A stretch of 64,000 nt of DNA from contig CAKTMK010000007.1 in NCBI GenBank assembly GCA_934574045.1, forward strand, positions 10,597 to 74,596, given 5' to 3'. Shown here piece after piece: positions 1 through 9,277 of the stretch. The position numbers were made by a program, and so were the translations under genes. Under the pieces are notes generated by a model. The model was not told where the DNA came from, did not search any database, and saw only the letters and a list, made by a program, of their open reading frames with translations. Within the stretch, counting starts at the first letter, position 1, and every line of letters begins with the position of its first letter. Source of the stretch: an uncultured Oscillibacter sp. Lineage in GTDB: Bacteria; Bacillota; Clostridia; Oscillospirales; Oscillospiraceae.

Positions 1-1366
1 GGAGCTGCTGGTCCGTCAGCTTCAGCCCGTTGACCCATTTCAGTTCGTCCGTCACGGAGAGCTGGGTGAACTCGAAGATGCTCAGGCCGCCCACCGTGAC
101 GGCCAGCGCCTCTTTCCGCAGCCGCCGGCCCTGACAGGCCGGGCAGGGCTGCTCGGTCATGAATTCCTCCAGCTCCCGCTTGACCGAGTCGCTCTGGGTC
201 TCCAGATAGCGCCGCTCGATGTTGTTGCAAACGCCCTCAAACGCCTGATGCAGAACGCCCTTGCCCCGGGGCTGGTCGTAGTGGAGGTCCAGCTTTTCCT
301 CGCCGGTGCCGTAAAAGATGATCTTCTTCACCGCCTCCGGCAGGTCCTTAAAGGGTACGGTTAGGGAAAAGCGGTATTTTTTCGACAGCGCGTCGAAGTA
401 CATCCGGGAGATGCCGTCGCCCCGGATGTTGTTCCAGCCGGAGGCCTGAATGGCCCCGTCCAGAATGGACTTCTCCGGGTCCGGCACGATAAGCGCCGGG
501 TCCACCGTCCGGCGGCTGCCAAGGCCCGTGCAGACCGGGCAGGCGCCGAAAGGATTGTTGAACGAGAACATCCGGGGCGCCAGCTCCTCGATGGACACGC
601 CGCAGTCCTCGCAGGCGTAGTTCTGGGAAAAGAGCAGGTCCCGCTCCTCCCGCACCAGATTCACCAGCACCAGTCCGCCCGCCAGAGACGACGCGGTCTC
701 CACCGAATCCGTCAGGCGGCTGCGCACGTCGTCCCGGACGATGAGCCGGTCCACCACGATCTCGATGTTGTGCTTTTTGTTCTTGTCCAGCTTCAGCTCC
801 TCGTCCAGCTCGTAGAGCGAGCCGTCCACCCGGACGCGGACGTAGCCGGAGCGGCGGGCCTCGTCAAAGGTCTTGGCGTACTCGCCCTTCTTGCCCCGGA
901 CCACCGGCGCCATGATCTGGATGCGGGTCCCCTCCGGCAGGGCCAGCACCTGGTCGATGATCTGGTCAACGGTCTGCTGGCGGATCTCCTTGCCGCACTG
1001 GGGGCAGTGGGGCGTGCCCGCTCTGGCCCACAGCAGGCGGAGGTAGTCGTAGATCTCCGTCACCGTGCCCACGGTGGAGCGGGGGTTCTTGCTGGTGGTC
1101 TTCTGGTCGATGGAGATGGCGGGGGACAGCCCGTCGATATAGTCCACGTCCGGCTTGTCCATCTGACCCAGAAACATCCGGGCGTAGGACGAAAGACTCT
1201 CCACGTACCGGCGCTGGCCCTCGGCATAAATGGTGTCGAAGGCGAGGGAGGACTTGCCCGATCCGCTCAGTCCCGTCAGCACCACCAGCTTGTCCCGGGG
1301 GATGGTCACGTCGATATTTTTCAGGTTGTTGGCGCGCGCGCCCTTTACCACGATCTTATCCTGCAT
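1..1366 (-). CDS. uvrA: UvrABC excinuclease subunit A, N-terminal part (gene runs off the window)
   Basis: The DNA-damage recognition ATPase of nucleotide excision repair. The visible N-terminal 455 residues start with MQDKIVVKGARANNL, carry a Walker A site GLSGSGKSS at about residues 32-40, the YARMFLGQMDKPDVD segment of UvrA, and CxxC pairs (CEDC, CPVC) of the first zinc module. The ATG at 1364-1366 matches the usual UvrA N terminus; an AAGGAG lies 12 bases upstream. The C-terminal half, with the second ABC module, lies outside the window. It is the third gene of a minus-strand run with uvrB and the ybaK-like gene, as in many Firmicutes where uvrB and uvrA are linked. Confidence 0.97.
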   Translation of the reverse strand, partial: MQDKIVVKGARANNLKNIDVTIPRDKLVVLTGLSGSGKSSLAFDTIYAEGQRRYVESLSSYARMFLGQMDKPDVDYIDGLSPAISIDQKTTSKNPRSTVGTVTEIYDYLRLLWARAGTPHCPQCGKEIRQQTVDQIIDQVLALPEGTRIQIMAPVVRGKKGEYAKTFDEARRSGYVRVRVDGSLYELDEELKLDKNKKHNIEIVVDRLIVRDDVRSRLTDSVETASSLAGGLVLVNLVREERDLLFSQNYACEDCGVSIEELAPRMFSFNNPFGACPVCTGLGSRRTVDPALIVPDPEKSILDGAIQASGWNNIRGDGISRMYFDALSKKYRFSLTVPFKDLPEAVKKIIFYGTGEEKLDLHYDQPRGKGVLHQAFEGVCNNIERRYLETQSDSVKRELEEFMTEQPCPACQGRRLRKEALAVTVGGLSIFEFTQLSVTDELKWVNGLKLTDQQL

Positions 1367-1403
1367 ACTTCTGAACTGCTCCTTGTCTGCCGATATCCGC
1401 CCG

Positions 1404-1901
1404 TCACCGCGCAGTGATGTCCGCCGTCTGCGCCCGCAGCAGGGCCAGCAGCTCCGGGGCGGAGACCTCCACCTGCGCGCCGATCCGCCCGGCGGAGATA
1501 TACACCCGGTCCAGCTCCGCCGCCGACGCGTCGAACACGACGGGATACTGCTTTTTCATGCCCACGGGGCTGCACCCGCCCCGGACGTAGCCGGTGACGG
1601 CGTTGAGCTGGGCCAGCGGGAGCAGCTCGACGGACTTCTCCCCCACCGCCCGGGCAGCCTTCTTCAGATCCAGGCTTTCCGCCACCGGCACCTCGTATAC
1701 ATACACGCCGCCGGACGCGCCCCGGGCCGCCAGCGTCTTGAACACCCGGGCGGCGTCCTGCCCCATGGCCTGCGCCACGTGCAGCCCGTATTCCCGGTCG
1801 CCCTCCGGGCCGCCGGCGCCCTCGTAAAAATGCGCGGTGTAGGGGACCTTTTCCCGGTCCAGAATGCGCATCACGTTCGTTTTTTCTTCCTTCTGCTTCA
1901 T
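1404..1901 (-). CDS. ybaK: YbaK/EbsC-type Cys-tRNA(Pro) deacylase
   Basis: A 165-residue protein of the YbaK/ProX family, which hydrolyses Cys mischarged on tRNA-Pro. The pattern NVMRILDREKVPY, then FKTLAARG with the family lysine, then TGYVRGGCSPVGMKK is characteristic of the family. An upstream in-frame ATG at 1955 overlaps the uvrB stop as ATGA and would add 18 residues of low-complexity sequence. I prefer 1901 because GGAGAGG sits 6 bases before it and the protein then begins as family members do (MKQKEEKTNVMRIL). It lies between uvrB and uvrA; the repair neighbours look like operon company rather than functional partners. Confidence 0.9.
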   Translation of the reverse strand: MKQKEEKTNVMRILDREKVPYTAHFYEGAGGPEGDREYGLHVAQAMGQDAARVFKTLAARGASGGVYVYEVPVAESLDLKKAARAVGEKSVELLPLAQLNAVTGYVRGGCSPVGMKKQYPVVFDASAAELDRVYISAGRIGAQVEVSAPELLALLRAQTADITAR

Positions 1902-1951
1902 GTTCGTCCTCTCCGGCCCGCGCCGCTCCGGCGGCGCGGCCAGCGCGGCGG

Positions 1952-3925
1952 TCATCCGTTTCCGCCGCGCAGCTCGATGATGCGGTCCCGCAGGACCGCG
2001 GCGTATTCAAATTCCAGCATCTTGCTGGCCTCCAGCATCTGCTTTTCCAGCTTGGCGATCTCCGCCGCCCGCTCCGGCTCGGTCAGCTTGCCGCGGCGGC
2101 GCTTTCCGCCCCGCTCCTCCTCGGCGGGGCGGGAGATCTCCAGCGCGGCCCGCACGTCCTTGATGATGGTCTTGGGCACGATGCCGTGGGCCTTGTTGTA
2201 CGCGTCCTGAATGCCCCGGCGGCGCTCCGTCTCATCCATGGCGGCGCGCATGGAGGGCGTGATGGTGTCGGCGTACAGAATGACCAAGCCCTCCGCGTTC
2301 CGCGCGGCGCGGCCCATGGTCTGGATGAGGGAGGTTTCGGAGCGGAGGAAGCCCTCCTTGTCCGCGTCCAGCACGGCCACAAGGCTCACCTCCGGCAGGT
2401 CCAGACCCTCCCGCAGCAGGTTGATGCCCACCAGCACGTCGAACTCCCCCAGCCGCAGGCCCCGGATGATCTCCATCCGCTCGATGGTCTCCACGTCGGA
2501 GTGCATATAGCGGACCCGGATCCCGGCGTTTTTGAAATACTCCGTCAGGTCCTCGGCCATCTTCTTGGTCAGCGTGGTCACCAGCACCCGCTCGTTCCGG
2601 GCGGTGCGGGCCTCGATCTCGGAGATCAGGTCGTCGATCTGCCCCTCCACAGGCCGCACCTCCACCACCGGGTCCAGAAGGCCGGTGGGGCGGATGACCT
2701 GCTCCACCACCTGTCCCGCCCGCTCCCGCTCATAGGGACCGGGCGTGGCAGAGACGTACACCGCCTGACCGATCCGCTCCTCAAATTCCTCGAACTTCAG
2801 CGGGCGGTTGTCATAGGCGCAGGGCAGGCGGAACCCGTAGTCGATCAGGCTCTGCTTGCGGGCGTGGTCGCCGTTGTACATGGCCCGCACCTGCGGCAGC
2901 GTCACGTGGCTCTCGTCCACAAAGAGGACGAAGTCCTTGGGGAAAAAGTCCAGCAGCGTCATGGGCGCGGAGCCGGCGGGCCGCTCGGAGATGATGCGGG
3001 AGTAATTCTCGATGCCGGAGCAGTAGCCCAGCTCCGTCATCATCTCCATGTCGTACTCCGTCCGCTGGCGGATGCGCTGGGCCTCCACCAGCTTGTTCTG
3101 CTGGGTGAAGGTCTGGACCTGATCCTCCAGCTCCCGGCGGATCTCGCCGATGGCCCGGTCCATCTTGTCCTTGGTGGTGACATAGTGGCTGGCGGGATAG
3201 ATCACCGCGTGCTCCAGCAGGCGCATGGCCGCGCCGGTGACGGGGTGGAACTCCGTGATGCGGTCGATCTCGTCGCCGAAGAACTCCACCCGGATGGCCC
3301 GGTCCTTGTAATAGGCGGGATAGATCTCCACCGTGTCGCCCCGGACGCGGAACATATTCCGCTCAAAGGCCACGTCGTTGCGCTCGTACCGATCCTCCAC
3401 CAGACGGCGCAGCAGCTCGTCCCGGTCCAGCTCCGTCCCCACCCGCAGGGAGATCATCAGCTTGGCGAAGTCGTCCGGCTCGCCCAGTCCGTAAATGCAC
3501 GAGACGGAGGACACCACGATCACATCCCGCCGCTCCAGCAGCGCGCAGGTGGCGGACAGGCGCAGCCGGTCGATCTCGTCGTTGGTAGCCGCGTCCTTGG
3601 CGATATAGGTGTCCGTGTGGGGGATATAGGCCTCCGGCTGATAGTAATCGTAGTAGGAGACGAAATACTCCACCGCGTTTTCCGGGAAGAACGCCTTGAA
3701 CTCCTCGCAGAGCTGGGACGCCAGCGTTTTATTGTGGGCCAGCACCAGCGTGGGCCGCTGGATGCGCTCGATGACCTTGGCCATGGTAAAGGTCTTGCCC
3801 GACCCGGTCACGCCCAGCAGAATCTGCTCGTCCAGTCCGTTTTCGATCCCCTGCGCCAGCTTTTCGATGGCCTCCGGCTGGTCGCCGGACGGCTCATAGG
3901 GGGAAACGACTTTGAATTTCGGCAT
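1952..3925 (-). CDS. uvrB: UvrABC excinuclease subunit B
   Basis: Helicase-like damage-verification subunit of nucleotide excision repair, 657 residues, the normal family length. Visible are Walker A GVTGSGKTFTM near residue 39, the DNA-binding beta-hairpin SYYDYYQPEAYIP near 91, the DESH motif VDESHVTLPQVRAM near 338, the helicase C-terminal GINLLREGLDLPEVSLV region, QTMGRAARN, and the C-terminal UVR motif (KLEKQMLEASKMLEFEYAA) that contacts UvrC. The ATG at 3925 has GAGGAGG directly upstream. It follows the radC-like gene by 52 bp and precedes the ybaK and uvrA genes. Confidence 0.98.
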   Translation of the reverse strand: MPKFKVVSPYEPSGDQPEAIEKLAQGIENGLDEQILLGVTGSGKTFTMAKVIERIQRPTLVLAHNKTLASQLCEEFKAFFPENAVEYFVSYYDYYQPEAYIPHTDTYIAKDAATNDEIDRLRLSATCALLERRDVIVVSSVSCIYGLGEPDDFAKLMISLRVGTELDRDELLRRLVEDRYERNDVAFERNMFRVRGDTVEIYPAYYKDRAIRVEFFGDEIDRITEFHPVTGAAMRLLEHAVIYPASHYVTTKDKMDRAIGEIRRELEDQVQTFTQQNKLVEAQRIRQRTEYDMEMMTELGYCSGIENYSRIISERPAGSAPMTLLDFFPKDFVLFVDESHVTLPQVRAMYNGDHARKQSLIDYGFRLPCAYDNRPLKFEEFEERIGQAVYVSATPGPYERERAGQVVEQVIRPTGLLDPVVEVRPVEGQIDDLISEIEARTARNERVLVTTLTKKMAEDLTEYFKNAGIRVRYMHSDVETIERMEIIRGLRLGEFDVLVGINLLREGLDLPEVSLVAVLDADKEGFLRSETSLIQTMGRAARNAEGLVILYADTITPSMRAAMDETERRRGIQDAYNKAHGIVPKTIIKDVRAALEISRPAEEERGGKRRRGKLTEPERAAEIAKLEKQMLEASKMLEFEYAAVLRDRIIELRGGNG

Positions 3926-3977
3926 AGTTCCTCCTCAGACCGCTCCGCGCGGCGCTCCACCGCGCCCGGAGCGGGCG

Positions 3978-4652
3978 TCATTTTGTAAAATAGCCTGAGT
4001 CCCGCATGGAGACGAAGTCGCCGTCGGCCACGATAATGTGGTCCACCATCGGGATGCCCACACCCTCCAGCGCCGCCCGCGCCCGGTCGGTGGTGGCAAA
4101 GTCCTCGCTGGAGGGCAGCGCCACGCCGCTGGGATGGTTGTGGGACAGGATGACGGCGCTGGCGTTGGTCAGCAGCGCGTTTTCCACCAGTCGGCGGATG
4201 TTCAGCTCCGCGCCGTTCACGTCGCCCTCGGTCAGCAGCTTGCAGGCCAGCAGCTTTCCCTTCCGGTCCAGACACAGCTCATAGACCAGCTCGTTCTTCT
4301 TCCTGTCGAACCGGCGCAGGAGATACTCCCCCGCCCGTTCCGTGGAGTTCAGGATCACCGGCCCGTCCGTGCGCTCTCGGCTCTTCTCCGCCAGCAGCGG
4401 CACCAGCCGCAGCAGCAGCGCCGCGCTCCCGCCCATGCCCTCCACCTTTTCAAGGTCCTCCGCCGGGGCGGTGAAAACGCCCTCCAGCGACCCGTACCGC
4501 TCCAGAAGCCGGTGGGCCAGCGGGTTGGTGTCCCGCCGGGGGATAGCGTAAAAGAGAAGAAGCTCCAGCGCCTCGTGGTCGGCAAAGCCGGAAAGGCCCG
4601 TCTGGGCGAACCGGCGGCGCATTTTCTCCCGGTGTCCGTCGTGGATCCCCAA
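3978..4652 (-). CDS. radC: RadC-family JAB/MPN domain protein
   Basis: A 224-residue RadC-like protein. The N-terminal part has the UPF0758 helix-hairpin-helix region (EKVEGMGGSAALLLRLV near residues 65-80). The C-terminal part has the JAMM metal motif SHNHPSGVALPSSED (H-x-H-x7-S-x2-D) near 168-182. RadC's classical repair role is not well established in the family; the metalloprotease-like fold is. The start is a TTG at 4652 with GGAGGGGGTG about 8 bases upstream. It heads the minus-strand repair run and shares its divergent intergenic region with the mgtE promoter. Confidence 0.93.
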   Translation of the reverse strand: MGIHDGHREKMRRRFAQTGLSGFADHEALELLLFYAIPRRDTNPLAHRLLERYGSLEGVFTAPAEDLEKVEGMGGSAALLLRLVPLLAEKSRERTDGPVILNSTERAGEYLLRRFDRKKNELVYELCLDRKGKLLACKLLTEGDVNGAELNIRRLVENALLTNASAVILSHNHPSGVALPSSEDFATTDRARAALEGVGIPMVDHIIVADGDFVSMRDSGYFTK

Positions 4653-4731
4653 CCGTGCGCACCCCCTCCGGCGTAAAGCTCCGCGGCCGTCCGCCCGGGG
4701 ACCCGCCCCGGCGCGCCGGCCGTTACGGAGC

Positions 4732-4769
4732 TATTATAGCACAGTCCTTTTTATCGTACAAGTGTTTGT
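4732..4769 (-). promoter_or_regulatory. Probable promoter of the radC-uvrB run, with an inverted repeat on the -35
   Basis: Read on the minus strand: -35 TTGTAC (4755-4760), 17-bp spacer, -10 TATAAT (4732-4737). The inverted repeat TACAA-N4-TTGTA (4756-4769) covers the -35. It is operator-like, but it matches the Gram-positive LexA box too weakly to be called SOS control. Confidence 0.6.
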
Positions 4770-4836
4770 ATCGGAAAAATTACGGGGCCGGCGGGCGCGG
4801 TATCCGTTCTTTTCTTCAATTTTACCTTGCGCCCGG

Positions 4837-4865
4837 TTGACATCGGCATTTTTTTGGCATACTAT
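4837..4865 (+). promoter_or_regulatory. Sigma-A promoter for the mgtE leader
   Basis: TTGACA (4837-4842), 17-bp spacer, TACTAT (4860-4865). It lies immediately upstream of the M-box aptamer and fits a start near 4872. Confidence 0.75.
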
Positions 4866-4879
4866 AGAAAAGAAAAGTG

Positions 4880-5117
4880 AATCGCGTCCGGTAGGTAAGG
4901 CTACCACAGGGATATGGGTTGCTGCCGCGAAATGATGGAGACATCATGAGAGGGTTTGAACAGGCGATATCGAATGCTAAGGTATCATCTAACGCAATTT
5001 CACCGCCTTGTGAAGCTAAAGCTTGAACGGTGGGGAGAGCGGGCCGCTCTCCCGGCAGTACGTTTACTATGATCCCCCGATCACGCCGGACGAGTGTGGT
5101 CGGGGCATTTTATTTTT
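4880..5117 (+). ncRNA. M-box (ykoK-type) Mg2+ riboswitch with intrinsic terminator
   Basis: The leader of mgtE carries the M-box core pattern: GGTAGGTAAGGCTACC (about 4889-4904), GGGTTGCTGCCGCGAAATG (about 4916-4934), and the downstream GTGAAGCTAAAGCTTG block near 5010-5025. A GGGAGAGC/GCTCTCCC hairpin follows at 5033-5053. The expression platform is an intrinsic terminator with arms CCCCGATCAC (5075-5084) and GTGGTCGGGG (5096-5105), one G-U pair, then a T-rich tract to 5116. Known family behaviour is that bound Mg2+ favours termination. The cognate gene, a magnesium transporter, starts at 5153, which supports the assignment independently. Confidence 0.93.
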
Positions 5118-5152
5118 GATCCCCGTCAAATCGGAGAAAGGAGGGACCGCGT

Positions 5153-6544
5153 ATGCTGGAATTTGAGAATGAGCGCACGGAACTGGTCGAAAAAATAGAG
5201 GATCTCATCCGCCGAAAACAGTACGCCGCGCTGCGGGCCCTCCTTGTCCCCATCGAGGCGGCGGACATCGCCCTGCTGATGGGCGACCTGCCGGAGGCGG
5301 ATCTGCCGCTGCTGTTCCGCCTGCTGCCCAAGGAGCTGGCGGCGGAGGTGTTCGTGGAGCTGGACTCCGACGAGCAGGAGCTTCTGATTCAGGGCTTTTC
5401 CAACACCGAGCTGAAGGAAGTGCTCGACGAGCTGTATCTGGACGACGCGGTGGACATCGTGGAGGAAATGCCGGCCAACGTGGTCAAGCGCATCCTCAAG
5501 CACTCCGACCCCGAGATGCGCAAGAGCATCAACGAGATCCTCAAATACCCCGAGGACTCCGCCGGGAGCATCATGACCACCGAGTTCGTGGACCTGAAGG
5601 CCACCATGACGGTGGAGGACGCGTTCAAGCGCATCCGCCGCACCGGCCCGGACAAGGAGACCATCAACATCTGCTACGTCATCGACGAGAACCGCCACCT
5701 CATCGGCCTTGTCACCATCCGGACGCTGCTGCTGGCCGAGGAGGACGCGGTCATCGGCGACATCATGGAAAAGAGCATCGTATCCGTCACCACGCTGGAC
5801 GATCAGGAGTACACCGCCCGCAGCCTCTCCAAATACGACTTTCTGGCCCTGCCCGTGGTGGACACGGAAAACCGGCTGGTGGGCATCGTCACCGTGGACG
5901 ACGCCATGGACGTTCTGCAGGAGGAGGTCACGGAGGATATCGAAAAGATGGCGGCTATCCTCCCGTCCGACAAGCCGTATCTCAAGACCGGGATCTGGGA
6001 GACCGTCAAGGCCCGCATCCCGTGGCTGCTGCTGCTGATGATCTCCGCCACGTTCACCGGCCAGATCATCTCCCGGTTCGAGGCGGCGCTGGCGTCCTTT
6101 ACCGTGCTGACGGCCTATATCCCCATGCTGATGGACACCGGCGGAAACTCCGGCTCTCAGGCCAGCGTCACGGTCATCCGCGGCATCTCTCTGAACGAGA
6201 TCGAATTCCGGGACCTGCCCCGGGTCGTCTGGAAAGAGGCGCGGGTCGCCGTGGTCTGCGGCGCGCTGCTGGCGGCGGCCAACTTCGTCAAGCTGCTGCT
6301 GGTGGACCGACTTCTCTTCCGCAACCCGCTGGTCACGCCCACGGTGGCGCTGGTGGTCTGCGGCACGCTGGTGTTCACCATCTTCGCCGCCAAGCTGGTG
6401 GGCTGCGCCCTGCCGCTGCTGGCGAAAAAAATCGGCTTTGACCCGGCGGTAATGGCCTCGCCGTTCATCACCACCATCGTGGACGCCATCTCCCTTCTGA
6501 TCTACTTCCAGTTCGCCTCCGTCATTCTGCACATCGGCGGGTAA
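5153..6544 (+). CDS. mgtE: Magnesium transporter MgtE
   Basis: Homodimeric Mg2+ channel of 463 residues, close to the family norm of about 450. The N-terminal MgtE_N superhelix (about 1-130, with ALLMGDLPEADLPLLFRLL) is followed by two CBS domains (about 135-255) that act as cytosolic Mg2+ sensors. The C-terminal membrane domain (about 280-463) contains the conserved pore-helix segment PMLMDTGGNSGSQAS. The ATG at 5153 has AAAGGAGGGA 6 bases upstream. Transcription is predicted to be controlled by the preceding M-box, so both the gene and the protein sense Mg2+. Confidence 0.97.
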   Translation: MLEFENERTELVEKIEDLIRRKQYAALRALLVPIEAADIALLMGDLPEADLPLLFRLLPKELAAEVFVELDSDEQELLIQGFSNTELKEVLDELYLDDAVDIVEEMPANVVKRILKHSDPEMRKSINEILKYPEDSAGSIMTTEFVDLKATMTVEDAFKRIRRTGPDKETINICYVIDENRHLIGLVTIRTLLLAEEDAVIGDIMEKSIVSVTTLDDQEYTARSLSKYDFLALPVVDTENRLVGIVTVDDAMDVLQEEVTEDIEKMAAILPSDKPYLKTGIWETVKARIPWLLLLMISATFTGQIISRFEAALASFTVLTAYIPMLMDTGGNSGSQASVTVIRGISLNEIEFRDLPRVVWKEARVAVVCGALLAAANFVKLLLVDRLLFRNPLVTPTVALVVCGTLVFTIFAAKLVGCALPLLAKKIGFDPAVMASPFITTIVDAISLLIYFQFASVILHIGG

Positions 6545-6605
6545 GGCGGCGGGGCCGTCTCTCCCGCGCATCTCAGCCCACGCTTGACCGGACGCTGCAT
6601 ACGCA

Positions 6606-6640
6606 AAGCGGCGGCGGACTTTCGTCCGCCGCCGCTTTTT
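6606..6640. terminator. Terminator shared by mgtE and the convergent P-type ATPase gene
   Basis: Perfect 14-bp stem AAGCGGCGGCGGAC / GTCCGCCGCCGCTT (6606-6619 and 6624-6637) with a TTTC loop, T residues on the plus side and A residues before it, so it can act for both convergent genes. Confidence 0.85.
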
Positions 6641-6660
6641 GCAGGTTTGCAGGGTGGTCC

Positions 6661-9243
6661 TTATTTCCGGCGCAGCCCCTTGAGCGCCTGAATGACCGCC
6701 ATGGAGCCGAACGCGAGGCCCACAACGGCCCCCAGATCCGCCGCCGGGAGCGCCGCCGCGCTGAACAGCGGCTCCAGCGCCGGGATCAACAGCACCGCCG
6801 CCAGCAGCGCCGCGCCCACCGCAAACGCGCCCAGCAGATAGGGATTGTTGAAAAACCGCTTTTGGAACAGCACCGGCCGGGCGGACTTGCAGCTGAATCC
6901 GTGGAACAGGCGGCTCAGGCACAAGGTGGAAAACGCCATGGTGCTGCCCATGGGCGCGCCCCCGGCCCGCAGGCCCAGATGGAACGCCGCCGACGTGGCC
7001 AGCGCAATCACAAGCCCCTCGATGCCCACGTTGATGAGAAATTCCCGGGTCAGGATGCCCTCGTTCCGGGGGCGGGGCTTCTGGCGCATCAGCTCGCCGT
7101 CCTGCGGCTCCAGCCCCAGCGCGATGGCCGGGAGGGAGTCCGTCAGCAGGTTGATGAACAGCAGATGGACCGCCGCAAACGGCACCGGCAGGCCCGCCAG
7201 CGACGCGTACAGCACCGTCAGAATGGCGGCGAAGTTGCCGGAGAGCAGGAACTGGATGGCCCGCTTGATGTTGGCGTACACGCCCCGGCCGTTTTCCACG
7301 GCCCGGACGATGGTGGCAAAGTTGTCGTCCGTGAGCACCATGCCCGCGGCGTCCTTGGCCACCTCCGTGCCGGTGACGCCCATGGCGACGCCGATGTCCG
7401 CCTGCTTGAGGGCGGGCGCGTCGTTTACGCCGTCGCCGGTCATGGCCACCAGATTGCCCCGCTCCTGCCACGCGCGGACGATGCGAATCTTGTGCTCCGG
7501 CGAGACACGGGCATAGACGCTGACCTTGGGGACGAACTCCTTCAGCTCCTCGTCGCTCATGGAGTCGATCACCGCGCCCTCCACGGCCTCGGTCCCCTCG
7601 GTGAGGATGCCGATCTTCCGGGCGATGGCGGCGGCGGTGACCCGGTGGTCGCCGGTAATCATCACGGGGCGGATGCCCGCGGCGATGCACTGAGCCACTG
7701 CCGGGGCGGACTCCTCCCGGGGCGGGTCCATCATGGCGATCAGCCCCAGGAAGTTCATGGCGCTCTCGTCGCACAGGTTCACCGCCGGAGAGTCCACCTC
7801 CCGGCAGGCGAAAGCCAGCACCCGCAGGCCCTGACGGGAAAACTCCTCGTTGACGGATTCGATCTCCCGCCGCTCCTGCTCCGTCAGCATGGTCCGGTCC
7901 AGCAGCACGTCCACCGCGCCCTTGGTCAGCATCATCAGTCCGCCGGAGAGCTGGTGGACGGTGCTCATCAGCTTGCGTTCGGAGTCGAAGGGGATCTCCG
8001 TCAGGCGGGGCCAGCGGCGGCGGATCTCCTCCTCGTCAAAGCCGAAGCGCTCCCCCAGCCGGACCAGCGCCGTCTCGGTGGGGTCGCCCACCTCGCCGTT
8101 TTCGTTCACCGTGGCGTCGCTGCACAAGAGCGCCGCCCGCAGCAGCGGCTCCTGCACCGGGTCGGCAAAGTCCGCCTGCTCCACGGGGATGATCCGCCCC
8201 GCGGCGTAAAGCTGCTGCACGGTCATCTTGTTCTGCGTCAGGGTGCCGGTCTTGTCGGAGCAGATCACCGACACGCTGCCAAGACCCTCCACCGCCTGAA
8301 GGCGGCGGATAACGGCGTGTTCCTTGGCCATCTTCCGCGTGCCGAAGGAGAGGACGATGGTGACGATGGAGCTGAGGGCCTCCGGAATGGCGGCCACGGC
8401 CAGCGCCACGGCGAACAGGAACGCGCTCATCACCGACTCGCCCCGGACCAGCACGCTGACCGCAAAGATCAGTGCGCAGAGGATCAGGATGCCCACGGAG
8501 AGCTTCTTGCCGAACTGGTCCAGACTCTCCTGAAGCGGCGTTTTCTTGTCGCCCGCCGCCTTCAGCAGCGCGGCGATGCGGCCCATCTCCGTATCCATGC
8601 CCACGCCGGTGACGAGGAAACGCCCCCGGCCGTAGGTAATGAAGCTGCCGGAGTAGACCATGTTCCGCCGGTCGCCCAGCGGCGCGTCCGCCGGGACCTC
8701 CCCCGTCATTTTCTCCACCGGCAGGCTCTCGCCGGTCAGGGCGCTCTCGTCCGCCTTCAGCGCGGCGCACTCCAGCAGCCGCCCGTCGGCGCACACCGCG
8801 TCGCCCGCGTCCAGCACCACCACGTCGCCCACCGTGACCTCCCGGCCCGGGATCTCACGCACGGCGCCGTCCCGCACCACCTTCGCCGTGGGGGCGGACA
8901 TCCGCTTCAGGCTCTCCAGCGAGGCGGCGGCTTTTACCGTCTGCACCGTGCCCAGCACGGCGTTCATCGTGATGACCGCCAGAATGACCGCCGCGCTCTC
9001 CGCATCCCCCAGCGCGATGGACACCGCCGCCGCGCCGATCAGCAGGATCACCAGAAAATCCGCGAACTGCTCCAGAAAGATCCGCAGCGGCGCTTTCTTC
9101 TTCTCTCCGCTCAGCTCGTTGGGGCCGAAGCGGTCCAGCCGCTGGGCGGCCTCCCCGTCCGTCAGTCCCTGCTCGCCGCAGCCCAGCTCCCGGAACAGCT
9201 CCACGCGGCTCTCGCTCCATACTTCCTTTTTCTTTTCTGCCAT
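6661..9243 (-). CDS. P-type (P2A) cation-transporting ATPase, probable Mn2+/Ca2+ exporter
   Basis: An 860-residue cation ATPase of the PMR1/YoaB/PacL type. It has an N-terminal cation-ATPase domain, the actuator motif LTGES near 168, the phosphorylation motif CSDKTGTLTQNKM with the aspartate near 329, the hinge MTGDGVNDAPALKQADIG near 600, and C-terminal membrane segments. The reading frame is open from 9279, but I start at the ATG at 9243: AGGAAAGG precedes it and the protein then begins MAEKKKEVWSESRVELF. The yybP-ykoY element upstream argues for manganese, as in Lactococcus YoaB. Sequence alone cannot separate Mn2+ from Ca2+ selectivity. Confidence 0.93.
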   Translation of the reverse strand: MAEKKKEVWSESRVELFRELGCGEQGLTDGEAAQRLDRFGPNELSGEKKKAPLRIFLEQFADFLVILLIGAAAVSIALGDAESAAVILAVITMNAVLGTVQTVKAAASLESLKRMSAPTAKVVRDGAVREIPGREVTVGDVVVLDAGDAVCADGRLLECAALKADESALTGESLPVEKMTGEVPADAPLGDRRNMVYSGSFITYGRGRFLVTGVGMDTEMGRIAALLKAAGDKKTPLQESLDQFGKKLSVGILILCALIFAVSVLVRGESVMSAFLFAVALAVAAIPEALSSIVTIVLSFGTRKMAKEHAVIRRLQAVEGLGSVSVICSDKTGTLTQNKMTVQQLYAAGRIIPVEQADFADPVQEPLLRAALLCSDATVNENGEVGDPTETALVRLGERFGFDEEEIRRRWPRLTEIPFDSERKLMSTVHQLSGGLMMLTKGAVDVLLDRTMLTEQERREIESVNEEFSRQGLRVLAFACREVDSPAVNLCDESAMNFLGLIAMMDPPREESAPAVAQCIAAGIRPVMITGDHRVTAAAIARKIGILTEGTEAVEGAVIDSMSDEELKEFVPKVSVYARVSPEHKIRIVRAWQERGNLVAMTGDGVNDAPALKQADIGVAMGVTGTEVAKDAAGMVLTDDNFATIVRAVENGRGVYANIKRAIQFLLSGNFAAILTVLYASLAGLPVPFAAVHLLFINLLTDSLPAIALGLEPQDGELMRQKPRPRNEGILTREFLINVGIEGLVIALATSAAFHLGLRAGGAPMGSTMAFSTLCLSRLFHGFSCKSARPVLFQKRFFNNPYLLGAFAVGAALLAAVLLIPALEPLFSAAALPAADLGAVVGLAFGSMAVIQALKGLRRK

Positions 9244-9277
9244 ATCATTTCGTCCTTTCCTCCCGCTGCTCCGGCGC

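Noticed and set aside
1952..1955. The ATG at 1955 overlapping the uvrB stop as the start of the ybaK-like gene
   Set aside because: Possible by translational coupling, but the ATG at 1901 has a better RBS and matches the family N terminus.
2186..3988. A 600-codon plus-strand open frame across uvrB
   Set aside because: It is antisense to the unmistakable uvrB; long antisense frames are expected at this GC content and the translation shows no family pattern.
4756..4769. TACAA-N4-TTGTA considered as a LexA box for the repair genes
   Set aside because: It lacks the GAAC...GTTC core of the Gram-positive LexA site; only an unspecified operator is claimed.
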